From assembly GCA_023259065.1 (NCBI GenBank), contig JAHFQY010000005.1, positions 1 through 44,836 of the forward strand: a stretch of 44,836 nt of DNA, read 5' to 3'. The notes beneath the pieces were generated by a model, which saw only the letters and a list, made by a program, of their open reading frames with translations, was not told where the DNA came from and did no database searches. Shown piece after piece: positions 14,762 through 23,024 of this stretch (positions within the stretch are counted from its first letter, which is position 1; every line of letters starts with the position of its first letter). Source of the stretch: Nitrosomonadales bacterium (lineage in GTDB: Bacteria > Pseudomonadota > Gammaproteobacteria > Burkholderiales > Gallionellaceae). The translations under genes were made by a program, and so were the position numbers.

Positions 14762-15055
14762 TTACACGCAGCCAGTTGGCTTGGGCATGCCACCGTATTT
14801 GGTAATAGGCTTCATCGGGCCGGTCATCCACAGGTTGAACACGTCCTTCTGATCCTGGTCGATAAACTTGGCAAACTTGCGTATCGGTGGAACCGAGCCA
14901 AATTCCTCGAAATACTCACGAGCTTTCATGATCTGTTCCCATTTTTGATCATCAAGCTCAAAACCGTCATCCGCTGCCATTGCACGGCCGATTTCTTCAG
15001 TCCAATCGCTCATGTCTAGGAGATAACCGTCACCATCACGTGCTGGAGTTGCCAT
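14762..15055 (-). CDS. TusE/DsrC/DsvC-family sulfur carrier protein
   Basis: A 97-residue protein. DGYLLDMSDWTEEIG at the N-terminus and the C-terminal arm GGMPKPTGCV are diagnostic for the family. The penultimate Cys, which carries persulfide sulfur, is present. The second Cys of true DsrC, eleven residues earlier, is Thr here (in PITKYGG), so this is TusE-type rather than a dissimilatory DsrC. TusE relays sulfur from TusBCD to MnmA for tRNA thiolation, but no tus or dsr genes are nearby. AAAGG precedes ATG 15055. At 97 residues it is slightly short for the family. Confidence 0.88.
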   Translation of the reverse strand: MATPARDGDGYLLDMSDWTEEIGRAMAADDGFELDDQKWEQIMKAREYFEEFGSVPPIRKFAKFIDQDQKDVFNLWMTGPMKPITKYGGMPKPTGCV

Positions 15056-15191
15056 TTTGTAAACCTTTCATATCTATATAAATAAACTGCGGAAGCGTAT
15101 TTAGCGAGCACCGCAAAGCTCGAAAGCACCAACTTGAACCTCGGCAGCTATTTAACCTTACCAGAGTAAAGTAGTCAAGTATTAACTTGAT

Positions 15192-15214
15192 AAAAAATCG
15201 CCTTTCGGCGATTT
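15192..15214 (-). terminator. Rho-independent terminator after the HDOD gene
   Basis: On the minus strand AAATCGCC, a GAAA tetraloop and GGCGATTT form an 8-bp stem, followed by T residues. It lies about 36 bp past the stop of the HDOD gene and closes the GGDEF/EAL-HDOD operon. Confidence 0.85.
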
Positions 15215-15249
15215 CCATGTACTCCCCGGCTATTCAGTCCGGGTAAAGT

Positions 15250-16152
15250 CTAATTGTCATTGGCGATAACAAATGCGCTTTCCTCATAAACAGACTGCAT
15301 ATCCTTGTCCTCGATCTGTAACAGCTCCAGGCAAATCGCCCCTGCCTTGTCCCACTCATGGGTCTTGCTCAGGCCGGTATGATGTTGCAACAGATGCTCG
15401 GCAAACTGCGCCGTCGCAATCAAGCCCAGCGTTGCCGGCGGCAATACGGCGGCGCCCTCTTGTTGTCCGAGCGCCACGTAATCATGGTGATGTCTGATTG
15501 CCAGGCAAATTTCCTCCGGCAACCACCAGCTTTGCGCAAGCATGGAGCCCAGCACAGCATGGTTAGTGGGGCACTCTGTCTCTTCCACAGCAGTAAAACT
15601 CAGCTCCCTCTCACCATTCGCATTTTTCAATACCGTCGGATAGTTGGGAAACCTGTTTAGCAGGATGGGAATGCCGCAGTCGCGGAACAAGCCAAAAGTA
15701 TAGGCATCATCTGCACGCACTCTGCTGCCATTGGCAGGTTGCTGGGCCAGCCAACCCGCCAGGCGGGCAATAATTGCAGAAGCATGCCAGAAGCGATCCA
15801 GCGCCGGCGATGGCGGAAACAGCTTGCGCAGTATCATGCCGGCAATGGCACGGCTGGCGACATCCAGCCCCAGCATCATCAATGCCTCGTTAACCGAGCG
15901 CGCCCGACCGCGAAAACCGAAATAGGGAGAGTTGGCAATCGATATCAGTCCGGCGCCCAGCCCCACATCCGAAGCAATAATGTGCGCGAGGTGATGAAAG
16001 TCCGGCTCATCCTTGTGCATCTCGGCGTTGATACGGTCAAGTATGCTGGGCCGCGAAGGGATGCCGATATCGCGTATCGCGCTTTCCAGCAGAGTCGCAA
16101 CACGCGGAGCTTCAGCCCGAGCAGACAATATGTCTTTGTTTCCGGTGGTCAT
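15250..16152 (-). CDS. HDOD-domain signalling protein
   Basis: A 300-residue HDOD protein. The domain spans roughly residues 25-220, with the LIxxDVGLGAGLISIANSP-type block, FGFRGRARSVNEALMMLGLD and the conserved H-x-x-V-G-x-x-L-L-like segment as NHAVLGSMLAQSW. HDOD proteins are non-catalytic relatives of HD-GYP and act in signalling, motility or DNA-uptake control. The start lies 5 bp after the stop of a GGDEF/EAL gene, and AAGGA is placed over that stop codon, so the two genes form one operon. The transcript ends at the hairpin at 15192-15214. A role in c-di-GMP-linked regulation is inferred from context. Confidence 0.87.
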   Translation of the reverse strand: MTTGNKDILSARAEAPRVATLLESAIRDIGIPSRPSILDRINAEMHKDEPDFHHLAHIIASDVGLGAGLISIANSPYFGFRGRARSVNEALMMLGLDVASRAIAGMILRKLFPPSPALDRFWHASAIIARLAGWLAQQPANGSRVRADDAYTFGLFRDCGIPILLNRFPNYPTVLKNANGERELSFTAVEETECPTNHAVLGSMLAQSWWLPEEICLAIRHHHDYVALGQQEGAAVLPPATLGLIATAQFAEHLLQHHTGLSKTHEWDKAGAICLELLQIEDKDMQSVYEESAFVIANDN

Positions 16153-16157
16153 GATAG

Positions 16158-17450
16158 TTAGTTTTCCTTAAGCCACGAGAACAACGCATCCGAGTCCATC
16201 GGCGTTGCGTAATAATAACCCTGAATACCGTCAACTCCCAAGTCCCACAGCGCCTCCATCTGCTCCTTCTTCTCCACCCCTTCCGCCACCACGGTCATGC
16301 CCAGATCCTTGCCCAGCTGCACCATGGCCCTGACCACCGACATCGCCCTGCGGTCATAAGGCAGAACCAGCACAAAAGCACGATCCAGCTTGAGTTTGCC
16401 TGCTGGAATATCCTTCAAGTTGGCGAGGCACGAATAACCCGTGCCAAAATCATCAATCGACAAACTCACCCCGCAGCCCCGCACTGTGCGCAGGTTATCC
16501 TGCACCGTATTGGAAATATCCATGAACAGCGACTCGGTCAACTCCAGCTCGATCAGCTCCGGCTCAACATTGGCGCAGACCAGCGCGGCATGCAAAGCCT
16601 GCGCAAACTTTTTATCAAGCAACTGTGCGCGCGAAACATTGATGGCAACCCTGGTGCGCAATCCTGCATCCTGCAAACGGCGCGCCTGCCGGGTACCCTC
16701 CAGCAAGCTCCATTCGCCAAGGCGAACAATCAAACCGGTTTTTTCCGCCACCGGAATGAATTTGACCGGGGGAATGATCTTGTCATTTACCGTGCAACGC
16801 ATCAGCGCTTCAACGGAAAGAACGCTGCCATCAAATCCAACCGTAGGCTGATAGTTTAGGCGCAGGCCGCCAGTTTCCAGGGCGTTGTGCAGCATGTATT
16901 CAACCGCCAGCTCTTCCCGCGCCAGCAAAGTACCTGCACGCCCGGATACCAACTCGTCGCCTGAAACCACATAACGGTTCCCCCCTTGTTTCTTGGCGGA
17001 AATCTTCGCGCGATCAGCGCGCTCAAGCAGAGAAAACGGAGCATCACCCGCCTCCAGCAGGGCGATTCCAATGCTGGCGCTCGGCCGCAAGTGCACCTCG
17101 CCAATTTCCAGTGGTGTCTCTATGGCATGCATCAAATCGCCAGCCAAGCGCTCGGCATGGTCACGTGTAAAGTTGGGTGCGAGACACACAAATTCGTCTG
17201 CACCCACCCGTCCAATCTCCGCCATCGAGCCGACATTCTCGCGCAAACGCTGCGCAATGAAAGCAATGACACTATCGCCACTCAAGTAGCCGTAAGACTC
17301 ATTTATCTGCTTGAAGCGATCAAGATCAATCCATAATGCAGCTAAGGGCTGACCAGACTCCCTCACCCTGGCAACCAGATCAGCAGCCACCTTCAAGCAG
17401 CTATAGCGATCCAGAAACCCAGTCGTGGGATCAATTTGAGTTGCAACCAT
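16158..17450 (-). CDS. GGDEF/EAL protein, probable c-di-GMP phosphodiesterase
   Basis: A 430-residue cytoplasmic protein without an obvious sensor domain. The GGDEF half (about 1-165) has FLDRYSCL, the ALWIDLDRFKQIN block and a signature changed to GADEF. The EAL half (about 185-430) has VEALMR, INVSRAQL, ELTES, DDFGTGYS, KLDRAFV, VAEGVE and GIQGYYYATPM, which together supply the metal and catalytic residues. I infer an active phosphodiesterase with a weak or GTP-sensing GGDEF. ATG 17450, after a GGGGAGAG tract, is preferred; ATG 17486 adds 12 residues. It is followed in the same operon by the HDOD gene. Confidence 0.9.
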   Translation of the reverse strand: MVATQIDPTTGFLDRYSCLKVAADLVARVRESGQPLAALWIDLDRFKQINESYGYLSGDSVIAFIAQRLRENVGSMAEIGRVGADEFVCLAPNFTRDHAERLAGDLMHAIETPLEIGEVHLRPSASIGIALLEAGDAPFSLLERADRAKISAKKQGGNRYVVSGDELVSGRAGTLLAREELAVEYMLHNALETGGLRLNYQPTVGFDGSVLSVEALMRCTVNDKIIPPVKFIPVAEKTGLIVRLGEWSLLEGTRQARRLQDAGLRTRVAINVSRAQLLDKKFAQALHAALVCANVEPELIELELTESLFMDISNTVQDNLRTVRGCGVSLSIDDFGTGYSCLANLKDIPAGKLKLDRAFVLVLPYDRRAMSVVRAMVQLGKDLGMTVVAEGVEKKEQMEALWDLGVDGIQGYYYATPMDSDALFSWLKEN

Positions 17451-17706
17451 ATCGTGAACTCTCTCCCCAACATTTCCTGACCACATTCACCTGGGCGATG
17501 TGATTCTTGTTTTAATAATATTGCGCAGCACAGCTGCATCAGGGAAGCATTCCGGATGTTAACTGCTGCACTGCAAGTCTGGCAATAGCCATCAACCGTT
17601 CATGCACATGCCTATGCATGATCATCACTTCCTGCACCATGAAAGATGACGGCACATCCCTGCCATTGCATCGCTACCAGCCGCATTCTTCTGCTAAAGT
17701 TGCGCC

Positions 17707-18423
17707 ATGAACAAACTCTCCCTGGACCGCATTCTGCAATCACAAGGCTTCGGTGCACGAAAATGGTGCCAGCAACTGGTCGCCGATGGCGAGGTGGAAA
17801 TTGCCGGCGTGGCAGCAACTGACTACCGCAGCAGTATTGAGACAGACGGGCTCGTCTTCAGGGTGTTTGGCGAGGAATGGCAGTTCCGCAAGCAGATATA
17901 TATCGCGCTCCACAAGCCCGCAGACTATGAATGCTCGCGCAAACCCAGCCATCATGCAGGCGTGTTAAGCCTGCTGCCGGAGCAGTTCAGCAACCGCGAC
18001 GTACAACCGGTTGGCCGCCTCGACCACGACACCACCGGCTTGTTGCTGATGTCCGACGACGGCGCATTCATTCATGCGCAATCATCCCCCAAGCGCCATA
18101 TTCCCAAAGTGTATGTCGCGACCACACACGACCCGGTAACCCCCCAACTTGTCGAGAAATTGCTCACAGGCGTGAAGCTGCACGACGAACCCGCGCCACT
18201 CGCCGCCGTTAGCTGCGTAATACTGGATACACATCGAATTGAAATCGTGCTGGAGCAGGGAAAATACCACCAGGTCAAACGCATGCTGGCTGCGGCCGGT
18301 AACCACTGCACCGCCTTGTGCCGCACGCAGATTGGTCAATTAAGACTGGACGCGCTGAATCTCGCCGCAGGGGAATGGTGCTATTTGAGCGATGCGCAGA
18401 TGGCATTGCTGGTTCCGGCCTGA
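17707..18423 (+). CDS. rsuA: RsuA/RluE-family pseudouridine synthase
   Basis: A 238-residue protein with an N-terminal S4 RNA-binding domain (about 1-60, LDRILQSQGFGARKW) and a pseudouridine-synthase domain whose catalytic Asp lies in GRLDHDTTGLLL. KPADYECSRKPSHH is typical for RsuA, which modifies U516 of 16S rRNA. The later blocks PKVYVATT and QGKYHQVKRMLAAAG also fit. RluB/E/F relatives share the fold, so the exact target is not certain. No strong ribosome-binding site precedes ATG 17707. It converges with the next gene, whose stop abuts its own. Confidence 0.87.
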   Translation: MNKLSLDRILQSQGFGARKWCQQLVADGEVEIAGVAATDYRSSIETDGLVFRVFGEEWQFRKQIYIALHKPADYECSRKPSHHAGVLSLLPEQFSNRDVQPVGRLDHDTTGLLLMSDDGAFIHAQSSPKRHIPKVYVATTHDPVTPQLVEKLLTGVKLHDEPAPLAAVSCVILDTHRIEIVLEQGKYHQVKRMLAAAGNHCTALCRTQIGQLRLDALNLAAGEWCYLSDAQMALLVPA

Positions 18424-18765
18424 TTATTCTGCCAGCATAAGAACAGTAGTTACTGCCGTTGACTTGTCCATGTCCAGCTGCACCACGCAGTATTCGGTGA
18501 TTTCGCTGGCGGTGGTGGGGTCGTCGCTGCAACTGCAACCACCGATCCCTCCCTGGTAAAGAATCCCGGCCTTGATGCGGATCGCCTTGTCCATCTCGAC
18601 CACACTCTGGATCAGCGGCGTAATCGGCGTATCAGCCACATAGTTGCCGCTGGCAAGCCCCTGCTGCAGGGGAAGATGCTCTACCCCGAGTGCAAGCTCC
18701 TGCTTGAGCGTTTTCTCAAACTCGTGGCTACCCCAGGCACGCAATGATTTTTCCAGTTTAAACAT
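18424..18765 (-). CDS. Conserved hypothetical protein with CSCS motif
   Basis: A 113-residue protein. A charged helical N-terminus is followed by GGIGGCSCSDDPTTASEI and TEYCVVQLDMDKSTA. The C-x-C-x-D-D-P and E-Y-C segments suggest a cysteine site. I prefer ATG 18765; an in-frame TTG at 18780 adds five residues. Neither has a good ribosome-binding site. Since a terminator for the gene at 18841-20157 lies just before it, expression may depend on readthrough or on a promoter within that region. No function is known. Confidence 0.6.
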   Translation of the reverse strand: MFKLEKSLRAWGSHEFEKTLKQELALGVEHLPLQQGLASGNYVADTPITPLIQSVVEMDKAIRIKAGILYQGGIGGCSCSDDPTTASEITEYCVVQLDMDKSTAVTTVLMLAE

Positions 18766-18785
18766 GTAATCGTATTTCAAGCCAT

Positions 18786-18818
18786 AAAAAAGCCGTGACC
18801 CATTGCTGAATCACGGCC
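18786..18818 (-). terminator. Rho-independent terminator after the FabMG-like gene
   Basis: On the minus strand, GCCGTGA and TCACGGC pair as a 7-bp stem with a 12-base loop and are followed by six T residues. It lies about 23 bp past the stop at 18841 and only about 20 bp before the start of the next gene on the same strand. Confidence 0.85.
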
Positions 18819-18840
18819 ATCCTCATGCAGCGCTTATGCT

Positions 18841-20157
18841 TCAGGCGTGCATTGCATTAAGCTGCTTGGCGATAACATCGTGGTTCAGCCACAGCACCGG
18901 CGCAGCGGGGTTGGAGGTCTCGTGGAACATCAACGGGCCGGTGCCTTCCAGCACCAGCGCGCTCAAGATGTCCGTTACCAGCGCATTGCGGTCCTTGTGC
19001 ATTTTGGTAATTTCGTCCGAAGTGCCTATCATCAGGTCGGCCAGCTCCACGCTGTTGTCCATGGGCCAGGCGGAGAAATCGCGATAGTGCCCGGACACGC
19101 CGTTCAGGTTGTAATCCTCGATCTGCTGCAACAGCTTTGCGATCGAGTTGCCGTCCTGCAGCAGCTCGTCACAGGCACGCCACTGGCTCTCCGCCCATGC
19201 GCCGCCGCCCTCTTTGTTCAATGCCTTGAGCAGCGGGAACAGCGAAAGCTCCACGCCCACGAAAATATCGGAAGAATTGGTGCGTATCTCCGGGCAGTTG
19301 TACACCGTGGCCTTGATACCTTTGGCCCAGGCAGCCTCTGCAATGCGCTCCAGGCGCATCTTGGCCTGGCCCTGGGTGTAGTTGGAATAGGTTTGCCACA
19401 GATACTGGTCGCCGATCAGGATCTCGGTGCCGTGGTAGCCATAGGCCGTATAGCGCACTTGCCCGCCGCTCTTTTCCAGACGGGCGCGGATCGCCGCGCT
19501 GCCCTCGATCAGGTACTCGAAAGTATTCGCGGTAACCTCATCAAAATTCTTCAGGATCAGCTTGCCCAGGTCGCTGTCCAGCAGCGCGCGTGAAGACAGG
19601 AAGCGCTCGCCGCGGCCCTTGTAGATGCGGTTCGCGATGGCGAGAAACACCTTCACCTTGGGAATGCCGCCGGCCATGGTATGCGCGAAAAAGGCATTGC
19701 TGCCGTCCGGAATCATCTTGTCCAGCTCGGCCATCACCTTGGCCACGGAATCCTTGAAACGCTTCACCCCGACTTCGCGGCATTTTTCCACATGCGCCCA
19801 ATCCAGCTTGTCATCCTGCCAGCTCTTCAGCGTCATCCCGCCCAGCATATCGGTTGGCGTGGGCGTTCCCGCGGGCGAGTCCAGGTCAAAACCCGCCATC
19901 AGCGGCACATTGATGATGCGCCCGCCCAGATTGGCCTCGGCCGTGGCCAGCTCTTCAGCGGTCAGCGGGCGCAAGGCGTTGTTCTCGTCGCGGCGGCCAA
20001 CGGTGACACCGACTATGCTCATGCCGGCCTTGCGCGCCTCGTTGATCAGGCCATTGGCGTAACCGCGGCCAAACAGTTCGCCGAACAGGACGAAAACATC
20101 GCCTTTACGGAAAATATTGCCGTGGGGAACGGTTCTCAGGGGAACAGGTTGCTTCAT
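18841..20157 (-). CDS. FabMG-like protein (putative enoyl-ACP reductase)
   Basis: A 438-residue protein. The N-terminus has a Rossmann-like start, VFVLFGELFGRGYANGL, followed by AGMSIVGVTVGRRDEN. Other blocks are GTPTPTDMLGGMTLKSW, FFAHTMAGGIPKVKVFL, ANTFEYLIEGSAAIRARL and YGYHGTEILI. Proteins of this length and order are deposited as 'enoyl ACP reductase FabMG family', named from a metagenomic triclosan-resistance screen; this comes from memory and was not checked. If right, it would be an atypical SDR-like enoyl reductase replacing or backing up FabI/FabV in fatty-acid synthesis. GGAG lies 7 bp before ATG 20157. It has its own terminator and looks monocistronic. Confidence 0.65.
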   Translation of the reverse strand: MKQPVPLRTVPHGNIFRKGDVFVLFGELFGRGYANGLINEARKAGMSIVGVTVGRRDENNALRPLTAEELATAEANLGGRIINVPLMAGFDLDSPAGTPTPTDMLGGMTLKSWQDDKLDWAHVEKCREVGVKRFKDSVAKVMAELDKMIPDGSNAFFAHTMAGGIPKVKVFLAIANRIYKGRGERFLSSRALLDSDLGKLILKNFDEVTANTFEYLIEGSAAIRARLEKSGGQVRYTAYGYHGTEILIGDQYLWQTYSNYTQGQAKMRLERIAEAAWAKGIKATVYNCPEIRTNSSDIFVGVELSLFPLLKALNKEGGGAWAESQWRACDELLQDGNSIAKLLQQIEDYNLNGVSGHYRDFSAWPMDNSVELADLMIGTSDEITKMHKDRNALVTDILSALVLEGTGPLMFHETSNPAAPVLWLNHDVIAKQLNAMHA

Positions 20158-20287
20158 GAAACGGACTCCAGTTTGAATGACTTTTCAGATTGAGCGCGAA
20201 TGATAACCGATTAGGGGCCCTGATAGCCCGCCGAGGTGAGTTTTTGAGCAACTAAACCACGAATTCATGAGGAAAACAAACAAATAC

Positions 20288-20668
20288 TCAGCCCGACAGC
20301 TTGCCCAGGACTTTCTCGATATAGCGTATTACCACGGCGGCATTGAACGGCTTCACGATAAAACCTTTTGCACCGTACTCCAGGCAATCTTTCGCGCGCT
20401 CACTGGTCAACTCACCGCTGATCATGATCACGTGCAGCTTGGGATAATCAATACGGATTTCCTTCAGCACATCAATGCCGTTTTTATCCGGCAGGTTGAT
20501 ATCCAGCAACAACAGTTGCGGAACCTTCTGCTGCAGGCTGCGCAGCGCGCCTTCGCCAGTGCCGGTCTCTTCAATGGCAACAATGCCGCTTTCGTTGAGT
20601 ATTGTGCGCAGATAGGAGCGCATCAAACTGTCATCATCGACGATCAATGCAGAAATAGATTGGTTCAT
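20288..20668 (-). CDS. Single-domain (CheY-like) response regulator
   Basis: A 126-residue stand-alone receiver. All active-site residues are visible: the acidic cluster DDD (11-13), the phosphoacceptor Asp56 in LLLLDINLPDKNG, Ser in IMISGE, and the Lys of IVKPF near 106. It has no output domain, so it must act by binding a partner. GAGGA precedes ATG 20668. No kinase or chemotaxis gene is adjacent. The Hpt protein at 8054-8818 is the only other phosphorelay protein in the window, and a link between them is speculative. Confidence 0.9.
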   Translation of the reverse strand: MNQSISALIVDDDSLMRSYLRTILNESGIVAIEETGTGEGALRSLQQKVPQLLLLDINLPDKNGIDVLKEIRIDYPKLHVIMISGELTSERAKDCLEYGAKGFIVKPFNAAVVIRYIEKVLGKLSG

Positions 20669-20832
20669 TTGTTCATTGTTCCTCTAGCCACAGCCCATGC
20701 ATCCCGGCGCCACATCTTGCCTGCCAGATTGCAGGCAAATCATAACCGAATTGGGCAGCCTGATTGCACAGTCCCGCGATTTATTGCTTATGCTGCCTGA
20801 AAACCGTTTTGCCGGGTCAACATGTGCCGACC

Positions 20833-21513
20833 TCAAGTCAACTGGCTCCCGCGCAACCAGCAATCGGCAAACACAAAACCATCACGGGTGACCACTTCAC
20901 CCATTTCAATATCCAGCGGCCGGGAAAACATGGGGCCGTCAAAAACAAATGAATGAAACTCCCCGTTCTCGCCGCACGGGTCGATATTGGGTGGCATGCT
21001 ATCCAGCAATTGTGCTGTCAATTCGCGCCCGGCAAACTCCGCCGGCAACACGCGCGGATCAACACAGGTAAGACAGGCGCGCAAACCGCCCGCAAGCATT
21101 TCCGCCAGCAGCTCCCGCGTCGGCCGCCCCCACAATGGAAACACTGGCTCGATTCCACTGCCCTGCATGCGCTCCTCGCGGTAGCTGCGCACATCCTGCA
21201 AATACAAATCACCAAATGCCATGCAACGCACCCCCGCGCTGCCGGCCTGCGCCATAAACTCCGTCATCACGGCAGCGTATTGCTCATTCGAGCACGGGTA
21301 GGGAATTTCTATCAGGTACAGCGGCAAGCCCACCGCCTGCGCCTGCTCACGCAGCAACGCCACGCGCACGGCATGCATGGCAACGCGCTCAAATGCCGAG
21401 TTGATCGTGGTGAACAAACCCGTCACTTCGTATTCATCCGACTGGCGCAACACCTGCAGCGCCCATGCACTGTCCTTGCCGCTGCTCCAGCTTAGCCAGG
21501 TCTGTTTGCGCAT
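20833..21513 (-). CDS. PP-loop ATPase, diphthine-ammonia-ligase-like (DUF71)
   Basis: A 226-residue adenine-nucleotide alpha-hydrolase. The PP-loop is SSGKDS (residues 10-15). MAFGDLYLQDVRSYREERM, the C-L-T-C pair in RACLTCVD and CGENGEFHSFVFDGP match the Dph6/MJ0570 group. In archaea and eukaryotes these proteins amidate diphthine on EF-2, a substrate bacteria lack, so the bacterial role is unknown. I chose ATG 21513 because the frame upstream of it lies over pepD and has no family features. It starts 5 bp after the pepD stop and is probably coupled to it. Confidence 0.85.
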   Translation of the reverse strand: MRKQTWLSWSSGKDSAWALQVLRQSDEYEVTGLFTTINSAFERVAMHAVRVALLREQAQAVGLPLYLIEIPYPCSNEQYAAVMTEFMAQAGSAGVRCMAFGDLYLQDVRSYREERMQGSGIEPVFPLWGRPTRELLAEMLAGGLRACLTCVDPRVLPAEFAGRELTAQLLDSMPPNIDPCGENGEFHSFVFDGPMFSRPLDIEMGEVVTRDGFVFADCWLRGSQLT

Positions 21514-21518
21514 GGCGG

Positions 21519-22970
21519 CTAGGCCCGGGCGAGGGCATGCAACACCCCCTGGAGCAAGGTCCAGCAACGCGCGACCGATTCGATTTCCACGCGCTCGCCC
21601 GGCGCATGCGCGCCGCGTATGTCTGGGCCGAAGGAAATCATGTCCAGATGCGGATGGCTCGCCGCAAGCAGGCCGCACTCCAGCCCCGCGTGTATCACCT
21701 GCAGACTGGCGGGCTGGCCATACTGCTCGGTGTAAACGCGCTGGCACAGTGCCAGCATCGGCGACGCGGGGTTGGGCGTCCAGCCCGGATACGCTCCCTC
21801 CTTCCACGCATGCAGGAGAAAACCCTGTGCATGCGCAATCAGCTTGTCGGCCAGCGCATCCGCGCGCGCATCGTGCAGCGAACGCACCTTGAACGTTGCG
21901 CGGAACTTGCCGTCTTCCAGCGCAACTACGCCCAGGTTGCTGGAAGTATCCGTCACTCCCGGAAACTCATCACTCTCGCGGGTAACGCCGTTCACGGCAA
22001 CGTCCAGAAAAGCCAGCATGCGGTCGCGTTCCGCCAGGGCAACAGCCTTGCCCACCGGCTTGTCATCCGGCGTAAACGTGAACGCCACGTTCGCATCCGC
22101 CCCGGCAAAACGCTGCTGCCATGCTGCATGCCTGTGCTGCACCCACTCATCCAGGCTCGCTGCCAGCGCAGCAGGCAGCGCGCACACGGCGAAAGCCTCG
22201 CGCGGGATGGCGTTGCGCGCCGTGCCGCCGTGCAGCGCAACCAAGCGCAGGTCAGAGTGCACCGCCAGGTCGCGCAAGGCCTCCGCCAGCAGCTTGATGG
22301 CATTGCCGCGCCCAAGATGGATGTCGATGCCGGAGTGGCCGCCGCGCAGCCCGGCCACCTCCAACTGCACCAGCGCATAACCGGGCGGAATCTCTTCCTG
22401 CGCGCAATCGTGCTGAACCTCCACATCCACCCCGCCCGCGCAGCCCAGATAAAAATGTCCCCACTCCTCGGTGTCGAGATTGATCAGCGTCTTGCCTTGC
22501 AGGGTGCCGGGCGCCAGGCCGCGCGCACCGTCCATGCCGGACTCCTCGTTTACCGTAAGCAGCACCTCCAGCGGCGGGTGTAGCAGCCCCGGCTGTTCCA
22601 GCGCGGCCAGCGCCAGGGCAACACCGATGCCGTTGTCCGCACCCAGCGTGGTGTTTTCCGCAATCACCCAGCCATCGCGCACCAGCGTGCGTATCGGGTC
22701 CTTCTCAAAATCATGCAACGTACCGCTGTTGGCCTGGCACACCATATCGAGATGGCCCTGCATGATCACGCCGGGCCGCCCTGAACAGCCGGGGCTGGCC
22801 GGCTTTTTCAGGATGAGATTGCCCGCCGCATCGACGCTGTGTTCAATGCCGCGCACATGCGCCCACTCAATAAGGTGTTGGCGCAATGCCGCCTCGTGAT
22901 ACGAGGAGCGAGGGATTTCACACAGGGTGGAGAAGTGCGACCAGACGGAGGAAGGTTGAAGGTTTTTCAA
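21519..22970 (-). CDS. pepD: Cytosolic aminoacyl-histidine dipeptidase PepD
   Basis: A 483-residue M20-family peptidase. Metal-binding and catalytic segments are in order: MQGHLDMVCQ (His73, Asp75), GADNGIGVA (Asp112), NEESGMDGARG (Glu142-Glu143) and, in the lid domain, LRGGHSGIDI. ECGLLA and MISFGPDIRGAH come near the end. It should hydrolyse a broad range of dipeptides including carnosine in the cytoplasm. The likely start is TTG 22970, as no nearby in-frame ATG or GTG gives the normal N-terminus; there is no strong ribosome-binding site. The PP-loop gene follows after 5 bp. Confidence 0.92.
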   Translation of the reverse strand: MKNLQPSSVWSHFSTLCEIPRSSYHEAALRQHLIEWAHVRGIEHSVDAAGNLILKKPASPGCSGRPGVIMQGHLDMVCQANSGTLHDFEKDPIRTLVRDGWVIAENTTLGADNGIGVALALAALEQPGLLHPPLEVLLTVNEESGMDGARGLAPGTLQGKTLINLDTEEWGHFYLGCAGGVDVEVQHDCAQEEIPPGYALVQLEVAGLRGGHSGIDIHLGRGNAIKLLAEALRDLAVHSDLRLVALHGGTARNAIPREAFAVCALPAALAASLDEWVQHRHAAWQQRFAGADANVAFTFTPDDKPVGKAVALAERDRMLAFLDVAVNGVTRESDEFPGVTDTSSNLGVVALEDGKFRATFKVRSLHDARADALADKLIAHAQGFLLHAWKEGAYPGWTPNPASPMLALCQRVYTEQYGQPASLQVIHAGLECGLLAASHPHLDMISFGPDIRGAHAPGERVEIESVARCWTLLQGVLHALARA

Positions 22971-23024
22971 GGAAGTGACTCGATTGATTGTTGTGTATAA
23001 AAATTTGATGCAATACCCGCCCGT

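Noticed and set aside
21465..22583. A 372-codon plus-strand frame opposite pepD
   Set aside because: Antisense shadow, low-complexity His/Arg-rich protein with no recognisable domain.
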